Part shown: one piece after another, positions 1 through 15,928 of the stretch
Layout of the letters: each line of letters begins with the position of its first letter
How positions within the stretch are numbered: position 1 is the stretch's first letter
Source: Chlorokybus atmophyticus
Taxonomy: Eukaryota; Streptophyta; Chlorokybophyceae; Chlorokybales; Chlorokybaceae
Length of the DNA: 31,458 nt
Direction of reading: 5' to 3'
NCBI GenBank assembly: GCA_009103225.1
Contig: RHPI01001043.1
Coordinates: forward strand, 20,676-52,133
Notes under the pieces: generated by a model
What the model saw: the letters and a program-made list of their open reading frames with translations, nothing else
Told to the model about the DNA's origin: nothing
Databases searched by the model: none
Position numbers and translations under genes: made by a program

Positions 1-1184
1 GCGGGGGGGCAGAGGGCAGCAAACAGACAAGCAGTTGCTATTGGACACAATGCTACTCGTCAATACACATGCTGCAACCCGCTTTAGCTCATCCCATCAA
101 GGCAAGATATTGGTGGTGGTGGTGAGCAGTGCATGGCTCATCATACACAGCTGATTAAGCTTCAAACAGAAAGCTCCATTTGCCACAAACACAACTATGA
201 CAGCCGGGTACTTGCTGTTGTTGGTATGGTTTGTGATGTTGTCTTCATTGTTGCACGTTTAGGCTACCACTAGTCAAGTGGTGACTTTCCTCAAGTCATG
301 AGAGTTTGCATGTATGCACTTGTACTGAACTGCCGCAGCGTCTTGTGTGATTGCAGTGTCGCCATGTTTTGACAAGCTGTGAGTTACTCACACAAGCGGG
401 ATGCATGCGCTTTGTGTTTGATATGTGTCTCATGCGACACATGGCAATACAGGGGTGTGCACGTGCATGTGCACGCCTGTGTAATATCATGTCTGCATGT
501 GTGCGGGCGCGTGTGTGCCTTTGGGCAAGAAGGAGGGGTGGGGTGGGAGGGGGAGGGGATGACTCATTGCGGCTTTGAGCTGCAACAACAATAACACCAA
601 CAGCAACGACAATGACAACGACAACAATAACAACGTGGTTACTAGCAACACCAGCTTGTCCTAGAAAAATTTCTTTGCAACTTGCACTGCTTTGGCAACC
701 GGTCGCGCACGAGTTGTGGACAACACAAACAACTTTCGCGTATGAGGACACAATCTGTTTGGAGAAGAGAGAACGGAAAGACGGGAACATAACGATGCGA
801 GGAGAAGTTCCAACTTCCTCTCTCTTCAAGCTCCATGACAGAGAGCGAGCAAGTGAGCATGTGAACCAGTGTTCTTTTGCGCGAGCTGTATCACGTCATT
901 GCAAATGCATACACAGCTTGCCTCAGTCTCATTTACACGCAGGATTGTTTGATGTACTATTCCTGCCTGGTGAGTTGTCATCGTAGTCATTGTCGACGAA
1001 CATTGCAGCTGTGAGCACGCGGCATGGGACACTATGACATGATACTGCACTTGGTACGCTTGTGCGTGGTTTCGGGGTACGCAAACCAGCAGCTGCGCAA
1101 CATGTCACAGCTTAAGTATGCGTGCTGGTATGGGTCAACAACTTCAACAACATTGCTAGTAGTATTTGAAAATGCCAGTAGTGC
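1..1184. other. No supported gene; simple-sequence patches
   Basis: I see no splice-bounded coherent exon or RNA gene here. The open frames on both strands overlap one another and are rich in His, Cys, Ala and Arg because they run through CA/TG-rich sequence around 460-520 and a G-rich patch near 530-560. The CAA/CAAC-rich patch at 585-635 gives poly-Thr frames. The interval is probably the 3' flank of the minus-strand candidate gene that ends at 1185. Confidence 0.5.
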
Positions 1185-2520
1185 CTAAACTATCTCTTTG
1201 GCGAGGGGTATGAACGCCCGTGTGCCCATGGCTTTAAAGTATGCTGCGTCCGCCTGCATGCCGAACTCCATGTCAAAGGTGATGAAGGGCGGGGCCCCCA
1301 AACGTATTAATGCACTTGAACCGCCAACAACTGCGAGTATTGCAAGGGGAAAGCTCTGAGTGCCACATGGTGCGTGTTACATTACAAGCGTATACGTGTG
1401 CGTATGCGCATGTGTGCATCTGTGCCTGTGCGTGTGCGTGTATGTGTGCGCGCACAAGCACGATACTCACTTGTGGGCCGTCTGCAGAGATGAGCCCGGC
1501 AGCTAGCGAATACGACATGAAAGTGTTCCCGTCACCGGGGCCGAGGGCGTGAGTCCCATGGTTCATCGTAACACGCTCTCGGCTCGGCATACTGACCCGC
1601 AACGCCTCATAATCATTCACGTACATGATCATCCTGAGGATTCAAGAATATCGGTCCGAGGTGAATCTCTTTGTCATACCATCAACGTGCACACGGACAG
1701 CACGTCCTACCACTGTGTGTGTGCGTGTGCGTGTGCGCACGTTCGCATGTTTGCGTGCGCGTGCGCGTACCTGCATGCAAGCAGGCACACCCATGCACAC
1801 GAGCACACACGCACTTACCCACACATGCAAGCACATGCTTGTGACACACATGCCCAAACATGCAGCAGTCACAACGCAGGCAAGTCTCCGCTGGGTTTCT
1901 ACAACAAGGCCAAACTGTGCGCGGACCAGACAAATGTTGCCCGCACGCACCCGACCACAACCTACTTCCAAAAGACATTCGCACTTGCAGGCGCACACTG
2001 CGCGCACACTTACGGGGCCGACAGCTTGCCTGAGGGCCATGTCGAGTCACCAAACGAGGAGTAAGTCCACATTGAGCCCGGCTGCCCGTCATCCTTATAA
2101 CTCCACGCGCTATAAGTTTTGAACTCACTCAGCCATTACTGCACATGATTGCATATGAGCCTCTACACACATAAAAACACATCATGATTATATGCACCGC
2201 AATGCATACTTTGTATACATACCCACATGACCACATACCCTCATTACCTTTGTATGCAGCGTGTCGGGTTCGAGCACGGCAAAGCCACAGTTGCAGTGAG
2301 TGAAGCCTCAAGCTGAAGACAATTGAATCGTCTCGTTTTGGGCATCTCCACAGCGAGGCGGCTCACCTGTCCACGGGCTTGAGCAGATTGTTGATGTTGC
2401 TATTGTTTGCAGGGAGGAGCGTCACGTTGATGCGCTTTCGCCGTGTACGTTTCATTTGGCGATCGAGATGCATGGCACGCTGGGAGAGGATATCCAGCGT
2501 GTCCTCTATTTGTGTGTGCA
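1185..2520 (-). CDS. Candidate multi-exon gene, function unrecognised
   Basis: Several minus-strand stretches look like exons. One around 2366-2520 (contains EDTLDILSQRAMHLDRQMKR) ends at a GTGAGC donor. One at about 2237-2300 is bounded by CAG and GTAATG. One at 2014-2123 (contains SMWTYSSFGDSTWPSGKL) ends at GTAAGT. One at 1471-1633 (contains NHGTHALGPGDGNTFMSYSL) ends at GTGAGT. A last one at 1185-1330 (contains PPFITFDMEFGMQADAAYF) ends in TAG. The 2014-2123 and 1471-1633 exons join in perfect phase. The junction to the last exon, and the one upstream of 2123, are out of phase in my model. The first stretch has an in-frame TGA just upstream (about 2529-2531) and no convincing start. I do not recognise the family. 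It could be a real gene with mis-placed junctions, or a decaying one. Confidence 0.35.
1383..1459. repeat. Alternating purine-pyrimidine (TG/CG) tract in an intron
   Basis: The plus strand runs as imperfect GTGTGCGTATGCGCATGTG-type alternation. It lies between the two best exons of the minus-strand candidate gene, so it would be intronic. Confidence 0.7.
1713..1862. repeat. TG/CG then CA-rich low-complexity tract
   Basis: A TG/CG alternating block (about 1713-1775) is followed by a CA-rich block with several CACACA and ACATGC units up to about 1860. It falls between candidate exons at 1633 and 2014 and is probably intronic. Confidence 0.7.
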
Positions 2521-2531
2521 ACGCGTCATAT

Positions 2532-3242
2532 CAGCGCGAGAGTCGGAGCAGCGCAGGCTGAAGGGGTTTGCATAATTGTGCGAGTGGGCAGTTAGCGTGT
2601 CGCTTGCGCCTTGCAGCGCGTGTAGGCCCTCGCCATCATGGAGCAGGCACGGCGCAGCAGCGGTAGCAGGGATGGGTAAGAAGACATTGGTGTCACATGG
2701 CTGCCCAACCACTGAGGCGGACACCGCGCTTGCGTAGGATATGGTTGCTGGCGCATTGGATTGTGTTGTTGGTGTTTGAGAATGTGACTGTGGTGTAGGA
2801 AGCTATGCGTGCTGATATGACCGCTTGCTGTATGTCACGTATAAAGGGGTGGTTTTAAATGACAGAGACGACCTTCAATCTACTCCAAACCGCATGAACA
2901 GTGTATATATGCTGTTTACAGACATACACGCGCACACGGTCGCTTACTGAGTGGTTGTCGAGCCACGAAGCATGCATAACAAGACAACAAACAATCGACG
3001 TACACAACTTTGTTGAGCAGAGATAAATAGCAACAGTAAGTTACCTAGTTCTCGCTCAAACACCTGCCCTACGCAAGCTACGCTGCGACAAACAACTTAC
3101 TACTAAGAGAAGCAGAAGCAAGAGCACCCAGGTGCGGTTGGTTACTAGTAATATCCTGCGCATACCTGGCTCCTAATTATCTTAACCTGTACAAAGCTTT
3201 GCTGGGAACTGCCATGCAGTTCCCAGCCTTAGGACCTCAGTG
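2532..3242. other. Intergenic; no supported gene
   Basis: A minus-strand open stretch at 2506-2724 lies upstream of the candidate gene above, but no donor lets it join that gene in frame. A CTAAC branch-point-like site followed by a TTCAG acceptor near 2556-2580 suggests it is at least partly intronic. From 2725 to 3242 I see only short AT-rich sequence and the 3' flank of the permease gene. Confidence 0.4.
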
Positions 3243-5732
3243 TCAAGCAGGGCTGGGCACCACATTATGGGTGTTGGGCTTCATCTCCAGGTGGACGGCA
3301 GGCATCTCCACACCATCCTCGCCGACAACTTTGCCTTGGTCATTCACTGTCATTGGCAGCGCGGGCTGGTCGTCACCAAGATCAAGCTTGGATGATCGCG
3401 CCTCCATCCGTTTGATGTACGCATCAACGCGCTTGCCAACTGTGCAAGAAAGAGTCAGAATAAAGCGCTTACCAGTAAGCAAGGGCCATGACCTGCGAAA
3501 ACTTGCTTACTTGGCCATTCCGACATGCGGAACTTCCAGAAGTTGATTCTGAAGGTGACAAATTTGCAGCAGAAGTAAGACGCAAGGCCCATGATGGCGC
3601 CGTAGGCGATGTTGTTGGTGAAGGGCATGGTGATGATGGTGAGGAAGGCCGGGATGGCCTCAGTCAGATCCATCCAATTGATTTCAATAACAGATTCCAG
3701 GAAGATGACAACCCCAATCAGCATCAAGATGGGTCCCGTTGCTATGTCAGGAATTGGCCCAGCAAAGATGGGGGAGAAGAACACGCACAAGAAGAACAGG
3801 AGGGCGCAGACGAGAGCGGTGATCCCAGTGCGACCACCGTCTCGCACAGCAGCTGCAGACTCTACGTATGTGGTGATGGAAGAGGTGCCCAGGACGCCTC
3901 CCAGGGTGGTGCCGAGACCGTCCGAGAGGAAGGCCCAGTTGCAGCGTGGGATCTCGCCTGTTTATTGATGTGTATCAGATATATGTTATTTTCTGGTAAT
4001 GATATTGTGTTCAGTTGTACGCATTGATGCATGCAGTCACTCGCCTGTCTTCTTGTCGAGGATGCCCATCAGCTGACCCATGGAGTAGAAGGTGATGCAG
4101 CTGCCGATGAAGTCCAGGTACAGGAAGGTGATGAAGGCTGCATTCATGCACAAAGAAGAATGAGCGTCAGCGGACACGACAGCAGCAAAGCCTCACAAAA
4201 GCACACAGCACAGCATTGCCCCACCCTCCACGAGTGTCTTCGTGTTGTCGCCCCAGTGGAAGTCGAGGTTGCCAGCAGTCTCGTGGAACTTGGGTGTGCG
4301 AACAACGCTGTCGGGGGCAGTGGTATGCCAGCGGATCCACGTGATGAAGGTGGTGAAGAGGATACCAATGAGCATGGCTGCATTCACTCGGTAGAGCATG
4401 AGGAGGCCCGTAAGAAAGAGACCTGCCATAGCTAGCCAGGGACAGCGCGGGGCCCCGTTGGCATCCAGCGCGCAGATGTTGAAGTCCGGGTTGAGCTTTG
4501 TCAATGTGGGAGGCGAGTTCTGAATGATGAAACCGTTCTGCTTCACTCCCACCCACGCAATGAACACACCGATACCTGTAACGAGTCAGGAAGAAGTTCA
4601 AGGCTAGCTGGCACGTGCACATTCACCATTTATGCATGTGTAGCCATAAATATAAGCGTACCACAAGCGCCTGCCATGAGGACGGTCGTCGGGAAGAGCT
4701 TGAGCAGGACAGAACGCATGCCAACACAAGCTATGGCAGTGAAGACAAGGCCCTCAAGGAAGACAGCCGCCAAAGCCTGCCATGGTCTATCAGTAAGAGT
4801 CTCTCACTGCGTGGTTTAACAGCGGGGGTCGTGTTCAACAGTTCACACCTGGGGATAGGGGGTCTCGTAGCAGGTCTGAGTGGGGTCGTCAGCGCAAGGG
4901 TGGGGCTTGACGACGTTGTAGACAAAATATACCTGTGGATTGATACCTGTCAGTGCGCAAGTACAACAAGTCGAAGTTGGTATACATATGTTGCAAAGCG
5001 TACGTTGGTGCCAAGCTGAACGGAGCACACCCTGCATGCGCAAACAGAGGAAAATCTGCGTTAGCGCACTGAGCTGCAAGATGGTAGCTTGCATTTGGGT
5101 TGCTGCTTACCATGGGTAGTTGCCAGCAATTGCCATGATGAGTGTTGCAAACCTGCACGCACACATGCTATCAGCCCCTGAATTGACAACGAAAGACCTT
5201 GGCACAGGGGATAAACATCTTGCAAGCAGAGAAGCAATGGCCACGGCTACGAACCCTGTGGAGATGGCTGTCGCGAGCAAGATGTCATCCTGCCGGACAC
5301 ATACAACCAGTTCCCAAAGTCAGCATGCTTGTCTCTGCATTGGTTGACAAAGTGTCACATCCGGTCGCATTGCTTACCTTAGGCATGCCGGCGGCAGAGA
5401 GGATGAGAGGGTTGAGGAAAAGAATGTAAGCGCTCGTCATAAACAGCGTGAACCCCGCCCTGAGCAGCAGAGAGAAGCAGTGCCAGAATCAGTGAAAACA
5501 CCACACCACATGCACAGAGGCAAGACAATGCTGTAGGGCAAACGCCTGCACAATGCTGGGCGTCCAAGAGTCAGTGCAGTTGTGCATGCGACGAGGCAAG
5601 GGGAGCAACCACAGCGAGTGCACCGCATGCATTGCACCTGAGCTCGGTGAGCCATGAGGACTTGCGCCGTCTGATCTGGAAGAAGTCGTTCAGCTTCTTC
5701 TCCGGCCCGGCCAGAAACGCCGGCAACTTCAT
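3243..5732 (-). CDS. AzgA-type nucleobase (adenine/guanine/hypoxanthine) permease
   Basis: Eleven exons, transcribed right to left: 5638-5732, 5378-5459, 5255-5289, 5111-5152, 5004-5031, 4849-4932, 4662-4776, 4225-4575, 4045-4137, 3511-3957, 3243-3439. All junctions keep phase, giving 522 residues, within the family range. The start is the first Met before the conserved amphipathic N-terminus (MKLPAFLAGPEKKL). Family landmarks appear in order: AGFTLFMTSAYILFLNP, GNYPWVCSVQLGTN, TSSITTYVESAAAVRDGGRT and WMDLTEAIPAFLTIITMPF. The many hydrophobic segments fit a polytopic membrane symporter; the hydrophilic tail after about residue 457 should be cytosolic. The intron 3958-4044 uses a GC donor. 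AzgA-like proteins import purine bases by cation coupling. The exact substrate here is inferred. The gene lies downstream of the minus-strand hydrolase gene on the same strand. Confidence 0.9.
3958..4044 (-). other. GC-AG intron with a 9-bp direct repeat at its ends
   Basis: On the minus strand the upstream exon ends ...ACAG before GCGAGT, and the acceptor reads AACAG before GCGAGA. ACAGGCGAG therefore occurs at both boundaries. Phase is kept only with the GC donor (codon G|GC). Confidence 0.75.
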
Positions 5733-7694
5733 CTCCACCACGTGACACAGACTACCAACTCCCGACAGCACCACCACCGGCGTCGCCACCAAGCAGCAAC
5801 AGCCACAGCTAGTGACTCCTGCCTCAAGACCTCTTCACTGTCAGCCTTCACTGCCACAATGCAGCGTAGTTGGGCGCGGAGCTTTCAACCCGACCTGGAA
5901 AACCGCTGCCCCTGAAATAATTGTTTCCTCGGCAGTATTACTGCCGAGGTCCTGAAAGACAACGGAATGCAGACGGGTGTAGGTAGAAGTTCCGGGGATC
6001 CGGGGCTTTTAAGGCCGTCTCTTGCGCGTTGCAAGTGGTGCGAACAGCCGGAGACCGGCCGCGCAGCCGGTGGCGCGCCGGCCGCGGGCACCTCACGTGA
6101 CACAGTGTGGTCGCCCTCAGCGAGACGAGAGAGACGAGAGCCTACGTGCCGAGGTGGGAGGTGAGGGCATGATTTCGTCCCTGCGAGTCTAATGTTGATT
6201 ATTACGGTGGAGCATCAGCGGTCCTAATTGTGGTATGACATGTCTCGTAGTCCGTCATGAGTCATGACTCTTGAGTCCTCTTGCGCTGCATTTGAGCAGT
6301 TGGTCTCTGCCTGTGTCGTGTGGCGGGGCTTCTTCGGGGCGCGGAAGGACGGTCCTTGATGAAAGCAAGCAAGTCCGGTAAAGAGTCCAGGCCACCCTCC
6401 ATGTAAGCACACCTGTTAATGTGTCCCTTGCTGTAATACCTGTGATACCAATAGTACCTGCAAGCCTTGCAATGCAAGCCTTGTGAGTACTATTGCAGAG
6501 CACACATGTTCCTCCAACTCAGATGTTTCGTGATTATTAACATGTAATGTGACTGCAGTCTCGTTACTTTACTGGTACCAGCATTGGTATAAGTAAAGTA
6601 GTAGTGTTAATTTTTCGTATACAGCATTACATCAATGGCGAGCGCACACTCAATACGTTTCACGCAATCGGTAACATTATTATATGTGCGGCGATTCCTG
6701 CGCAAGTGAGAGTTTTGGATGATTGAACCGAACGCAGCACCAGTAGCATGCCTACGCAATACAATGTGAGTTCCTTGTACATATTATACAAAGTTTGCAT
6801 TATTAACCAATTGCGACATAGATTGTATGTATATCCTTGTTCATGCTATTATAACAGTGCAAATGCAATGCTATGTGTACATGCTGAAACATCCGTGCAG
6901 TCGGCAAGCATGGGGTACACTGTATAGGCAATGTGCTTTTGGCTTGCTCACTTATTCACATCCATGATGTAATTGCAGGTGCAGCACGATCATACGCTAC
7001 AGGTGTGGCCGCTGCGGCCATGGCCACACCCACACCCACACGAGCAAGTTGGCCGTGTGGGCGACCGCTTATGTGGTGTAGCAATTGCATGCAGCATTCA
7101 CGTGTTCATTCAGTCGGTCTATGCATCTTGCCATGTGTTAATGGCTCCATCAGTTACTGCATCATTCACTTAGCATTGTTGGCAAATGCTAAACTGTTTG
7201 GTGTACAAAACAACCATGCGAATCTATCCAATACATGTACCTACTTCGGGGTTTGCCATGTGCAACTTTTGCACGTTATGTATGTATACATGGATTCGCA
7301 AAATAAGACATGTACATGTGTAAGCAAAGTTGTTTCGCCTTACCAACTGAACGGCCAATTCATAGCCCCACTTTACAGAGGACTTGTGAAGCCCTATGAA
7401 AGGCTCCGTCATATCTAATTGTACTCCCGAGAGTGCAGAGCTCGGCACTCGCAAGACACAACATATATGAGCATACACCACTATTTATATATGAATCGCT
7501 ACTCAGCTCATCGACACCGAGGTTGTGTATGTGTTGTTTGTACCTATGTAGTTTTCCTGTAGATATCAGTTGGATCTGCTAATTGAAGGATAGTATATTA
7601 TACGTCTAGCAATTGTTGCTTGCTGGTGGAATTTGTACAAGCCACAAGCATCAACAGCATGTACACGGCCGTTGTAAGTGCCAATGGCCATCTC
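5733..7694. other. Intergenic between permease start and hydrolase 3' end
   Basis: About 1.96 kb. It should contain the permease promoter and the 3' end of the minus-strand hydrolase gene. I see a 23-bp near-perfect palindrome at 5927-5949, a GC-rich CpG-dense block around 6040-6130, and a small direct repeat of GCAAGCCTTG near 6460-6482. From about 6490 to 7690 the sequence is AT-rich with no coherent exon. Open frames at 6933-7481 lack splice context and protein-like composition. Confidence 0.5.
5927..5949. repeat. 23-bp palindrome (11-bp arms)
   Basis: CCTCGGCAGTA, one T, then TACTGCCGAGG. It lies about 195 bp upstream of the permease start codon, so it could be a dimeric regulator site or a cruciform. 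No function can be assigned from sequence alone. Confidence 0.6.
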
Positions 7695-10600
7695 TCATGC
7701 AGCAACCGCGCCAGTGGTAGCCGCGTGCAGCGCATCCTGCACAGCGGTGGATGTGGCCACCCAGCCGCCGATTGCTCCCTGCGACTTGACCATGGAGACC
7801 GCAGCAGCTTTGAATCTGCAACGCATATTCACAAAATTCAGTTGCAACAAGCGAGTGGTCTATGCGGTCAAGCTATTGACAATCTCACTCTGGGAAGTAG
7901 GACTCCGTGCAGTCTTCCAGCAGCAAGCACTGGTAGCCACGGTCGTTTGCTTCACGCAGCGTCGTCTGCACGCAAACTTCGGAAGTGACTCCACCAATGA
8001 GCAGGTGTGTGATGCCATGGATCCTGCCAGCAGCCGCAGCGTACACAAGTGAGCAACAGATCGCAACGACTCAAGGTGTTCTCCCTGACACAGGTGAGTA
8101 GCTAAACGTGGCGCATATGTACTGTATTGCCTGAGGATACTGCTTACTTGAGATAGTCCGCAAGCTCCGTGTTGTAGAATGAGCCTTTGCCCGGTTTCCA
8201 CAGTTTCTGCATGAATACAACCACTACCAGTGAACGCATGTAAAGGTATGAAACAACAAGCAAGGAGAGGTAGTAGGAAACCGTGTACGCACACTTGTCA
8301 TACGCTCAGGTTGTAAGAGTGGCATACCCAACAAAGTGTTGCACAAAAAGCATAATAGAGGTAACAGCAGAACGCACCTTCTCTGCAGGCAGAGCATCGC
8401 ACTCATCCACGAGGTTGTTGCCATACTCATGTCGAATGAGGATTCTTCCCATGTCACCCTGCGGAGAGGTGATAAGGCACGGCCACAACAAGACGGACGG
8501 AGACAGAGCCCCAACACAACAGCACTCACCGCGTCGCCAATGCGCTTGCCCACTGGCGGGTTGCCGCGCGTGATCTTGGTCGAGTGAAGGTCAGAGCAGT
8601 CGGGATAGTGGGCTTCCAGGGTATGTATCACATGGACGCCATGCTCACGGGCGGCATTCTGTATGCCAAACATGCACACTGTAAGCGACTCAACCTGCTA
8701 CGCATGAGTCAGCAAACTACGCGACGTAACAACTGGGTTATCGCTCACCAGCATTGAGCTGACAGCAGGTATGATAGCTTGCAGAAGCTCCACTTTGTTC
8801 CCAAGAGCGGCACCGAAACCCCCATGAAGGACAAAGTCCTTCTGCATGTCAATCATAAGCACTGCTGTGCTTGCCACCTACTCGGAAAGCCACCACATAA
8901 TGGTCAAACATGAGCACCAGACAGCGACAAGCATCAGAGTGCCAGGGTTGCCTGCTTACCGGGAACATGAAGTCATAAGGCTCTGCTTTAACCACAACTT
9001 GCAGGTTTGCCTTGTCATCTGGCAGCGGCCGCGCAACAGGGAAGAGAGGTGCTGTGAGAGCCTCAATCAGTGCCGTTGAGTCCGCAATCGCGCCAAATAC
9101 TCCACCCTGCGTCATCACAACAGTCACCCTCAAACCAGCGAGCCTTTCTTCAAAAAGTGGAGTGACGAAGCCGTTCTACCTGCTTAGTAACCATATTGCA
9201 TGCAGCTTCATGGTTTGCAGCGTCTGTTGCAGCGGAGCAATCTGTAAGCAGCAGGCACTCATAGCCTCTATCATTCGCGTCTCGCATGGTTGTGTGCACG
9301 CACACGTCGGTTGTGAGCCCGCACAGCACAATGTTCCTGATACGGCTGCAGAAGGAGAGAGCAAGTGGGTGAGCTTTAGCAGGGGATTCTTGGACTGTGG
9401 TACTCACTTTCGTCTCAGCAACATGTCAAGGTCTGTTGCATAGAACGAGCCCTTGCCCGGCTTCTCAATGATGTCTTCACCATCGAGGGGTGCCAGCTCA
9501 GGGATGATCTCCCAACCCTGTCGGTCATGGGATTGTAGCAGAAGGAGCAAGAGCCCGCACACTCCAACATCGCATAGGAAAAGGAACGATAACATCACAC
9601 CAAGCATGCCTGTAAAAGCGACAGGTATCCATCGAACTAGATTTTGGATATGGGATAGCTGCCATCTTGGGCACCCACCTTTTCCCCGCGGGTGAGTATG
9701 CGGCCGTCGCTGCTGTCATCGCCTATGCCAGCACCTAATTCACGAGACCTCCACAGCTGCGCAAGACAGAATAAAACTTTGTGGTTCTCCAAGCTGTAAT
9801 GCAACTTCCAGTACTCACTTTGTTTTTTGGCAAGTCTGAGAGCGTGTTGGGTCTGTGCCCTTCGCGGGTGTGCATGACATGGAAACCATAGCGGCGGAAG
9901 ACTTCGAGGACCCGCTTGATCTTTGGGATTGTCGCCCGCGCATTGGTCAGGTCGTAACCCATGCGGTCCACATACCCACCCTCCCCACAAAAGTCTACTT
10001 GCATGTCGATGATGAGCAGCGTCTAAAGGCAGGCACAATCCAACAGTCAGCAAATGACTACAACGAGACATTGCGCATGTCAACAAAGCAGACGCAGCTG
10101 TCTCACTGTGTTGTCTGGGCGTATGTGTCCATCGTAAGGCCAGAGGTATGGCTTTGAGTCCACGCGCCTTGGCACAACCTTTGCTGGCAGCTCGAAGCCG
10201 CCGAGTGCATCCGGCGCGGCCTTTGCCGTGTAGTTGCGCCACCCGCGATAGGCTGTTATGTCCCGCATATTCTATGTGGGACATTGCATTGCCACAGTTA
10301 CTGAGATGCATATACAGATGAGCCTGACAGCTAGGCCATGCTGCTGGCAGACCTGAATGATGTAAGGCTCTCCGAGCACGCCGAAGCATGTGCTGCCGTC
10401 GTCCATCTTCATCAATCCGACCATAAGGCCTCTGGGCTCATCCGCCATAATCATGGCCAAGCCTTGAGGCGTCACATCAAACAACTGCGCAAGGAAAGAG
10501 ACCGTACGCACAAGCCATCTGCACTGTACCCAACTGCTGATGCTCACACAAGACGCTGTGTGCAAGTTGTGCTAACCACCAGACGTTACCTCAACTTCGA

Positions 10601-11291
10601 TGGAGGCTCCGTCTTTGCTCTGCATCAAAGCTGGGTACTTGCCTTCAACCGCGTAGATGCGGTAACAGGGAGCAGTCCTGCATTCTCTGCGGTACCAAAC
10701 AATCGTCAAGTACGGCATTGAGCCCAGACGTTCAGTGCTGAACCACCCACATCTCCTCCCGTATGTGCAGGTACTTGCAGGGACTGTTAATTACTACCAC
10801 TAGCTGCATTGTGTGCGGCATGGTTGGAGCAGGTCTGTGTAGAAGCATAGCGTGCGGTGTGTGTTGGTTTGTTGGCTGTGCTCATTGTGCTGCTGCATGT
10901 GTGCGGGATGGTGCGGTCTGTGCTGGCACTGCCTGCGGGAGTGACACGTGTGCTTGCATACGCATTGTGCTTTATTAGCAAGTTCTATCCATCAACATCC
11001 ATCCCTCTGCTCATCACGCTAAAGCAGCACCCAGGCAGCTGCCGAGGTAACCATGCAGAGATCCAGTATTGCACGCATGAGCCAAGCTCAAGTCAAGCAA
11101 TTTCACATTCACAAGCACGATGACCAGACCGACTGCACAAAGCGAGCTGCTCACTTGACGAATTTCGCCCCCGCATTCACCATGCGGAAGTTTTGGTCGA
11201 GCCCCTGCATGAGCTGCCCGGAGACAGCCAGCTGCCAGCTGCCAGCCGGCGACGGAGCCATCCCTTTGGCACTCGCCCCGTCCGTTACCAT
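7695..11291 (-). CDS. Fusion: allophanate-hydrolase C-domain-like + two cysteine hydrolase domains
   Basis: Fifteen exons on the minus strand: 11155-11291, 10590-10677, 10353-10484, 10107-10271, 9819-10022, 9679-9756, 9408-9517, 9180-9345, 8960-9106, 8749-8877, 8530-8658, 8378-8458, 8148-8206, 7889-8023, 7695-7815. All phases agree; 626 residues. About residues 20-140 match the allophanate hydrolase C-terminal fold ([37 protein letters not shown]). Domain 1 (about 175-405) has the isochorismatase-type triad: Asp in [10 protein letters not shown], Lys in [14 protein letters not shown], Cys in [16 protein letters not shown]. Domain 2 (about 410-626) repeats it: [36 protein letters not shown]. 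The family includes biuret, ureidoacrylate and N-carbamoyl amidohydrolases. No amidase-signature domain is present. Likely role: cytosolic hydrolysis of a ureide. An alternative upstream start would add a poly-Gly N-terminus. Confidence 0.87.
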
Positions 11292-11848
11292 AGCGGAGCT
11301 CTCCCAGCCTCCCAAACCACCACCACCACCACCTCCTCCTCCTCCTCCACCTCCGCCCAAAGCGTTGTGAGCAAAGCTGCAATATATACGTTGGCATTCG
11401 GAGCCGAGAAGTTGCCGGCCGCACCCGGTCGCATCACGGCGAGCTTCATCGGTCGCGCGCTTGCCGCCGCGGGTTCAATTCTGCTTTCCGACCGGCTTGG
11501 CTTGCTAGCTTATGAAAAGCCAAATGAGTGAGAGTCGGACGTTGTCATGGTGATTGGAGGTGGAGGCGGCGGCGGCGGCAGCGGAGGAGGAGGGTGACGG
11601 GGCAGTGGAGGAGGAGGTTGGGACAGGGAGGTGCTGCGGACAACGCCGCGTATCGCCGCCAAAGTCCGGGTTCGTGCGGCGTGGCGTTGCTTCGCCTTGC
11701 ATTGCTTTACTTGCGTTGCGTTGCGTTGCGTCTTGCCTGCATTGGGCTCGTGCTCTGCATGCAAGCAAGTTGGGTTGTCTCTGTCGCTGGTTGTGTGTGT
11801 ATGGCCGACTCGCTCACCGGCTTGCATTGCATTCCTGTACAGAGCGGC
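11292..11848. promoter_or_regulatory. Shared bidirectional promoter region of the divergent paralogues
   Basis: The 557 bp between the two start codons must hold both promoters or 5' UTRs. It carries two oppositely oriented GGN tracts: CCACCACC/CCTCCTCC at about 11321-11356 (GGT/GGA read on the minus strand, just upstream of the minus start) and GGTGGAGGCGGC-type sequence at about 11556-11625 on the plus strand. Between them lies moderately GC-rich sequence. A short GCGTT tandem is at about 11712-11731. No clear TATA box was found. Confidence 0.55.

Positions 11849-15928
<4,080 letters not shown>

Noticed and set aside
296-1050. Overlapping open frames on both strands, up to 177 codons
   Set aside because: Low-complexity composition, no splice-site support and no recognisable domain.
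9012-9443. 143-codon plus-strand frame
   Set aside because: It lies antisense to three confirmed exons of the minus-strand hydrolase gene.
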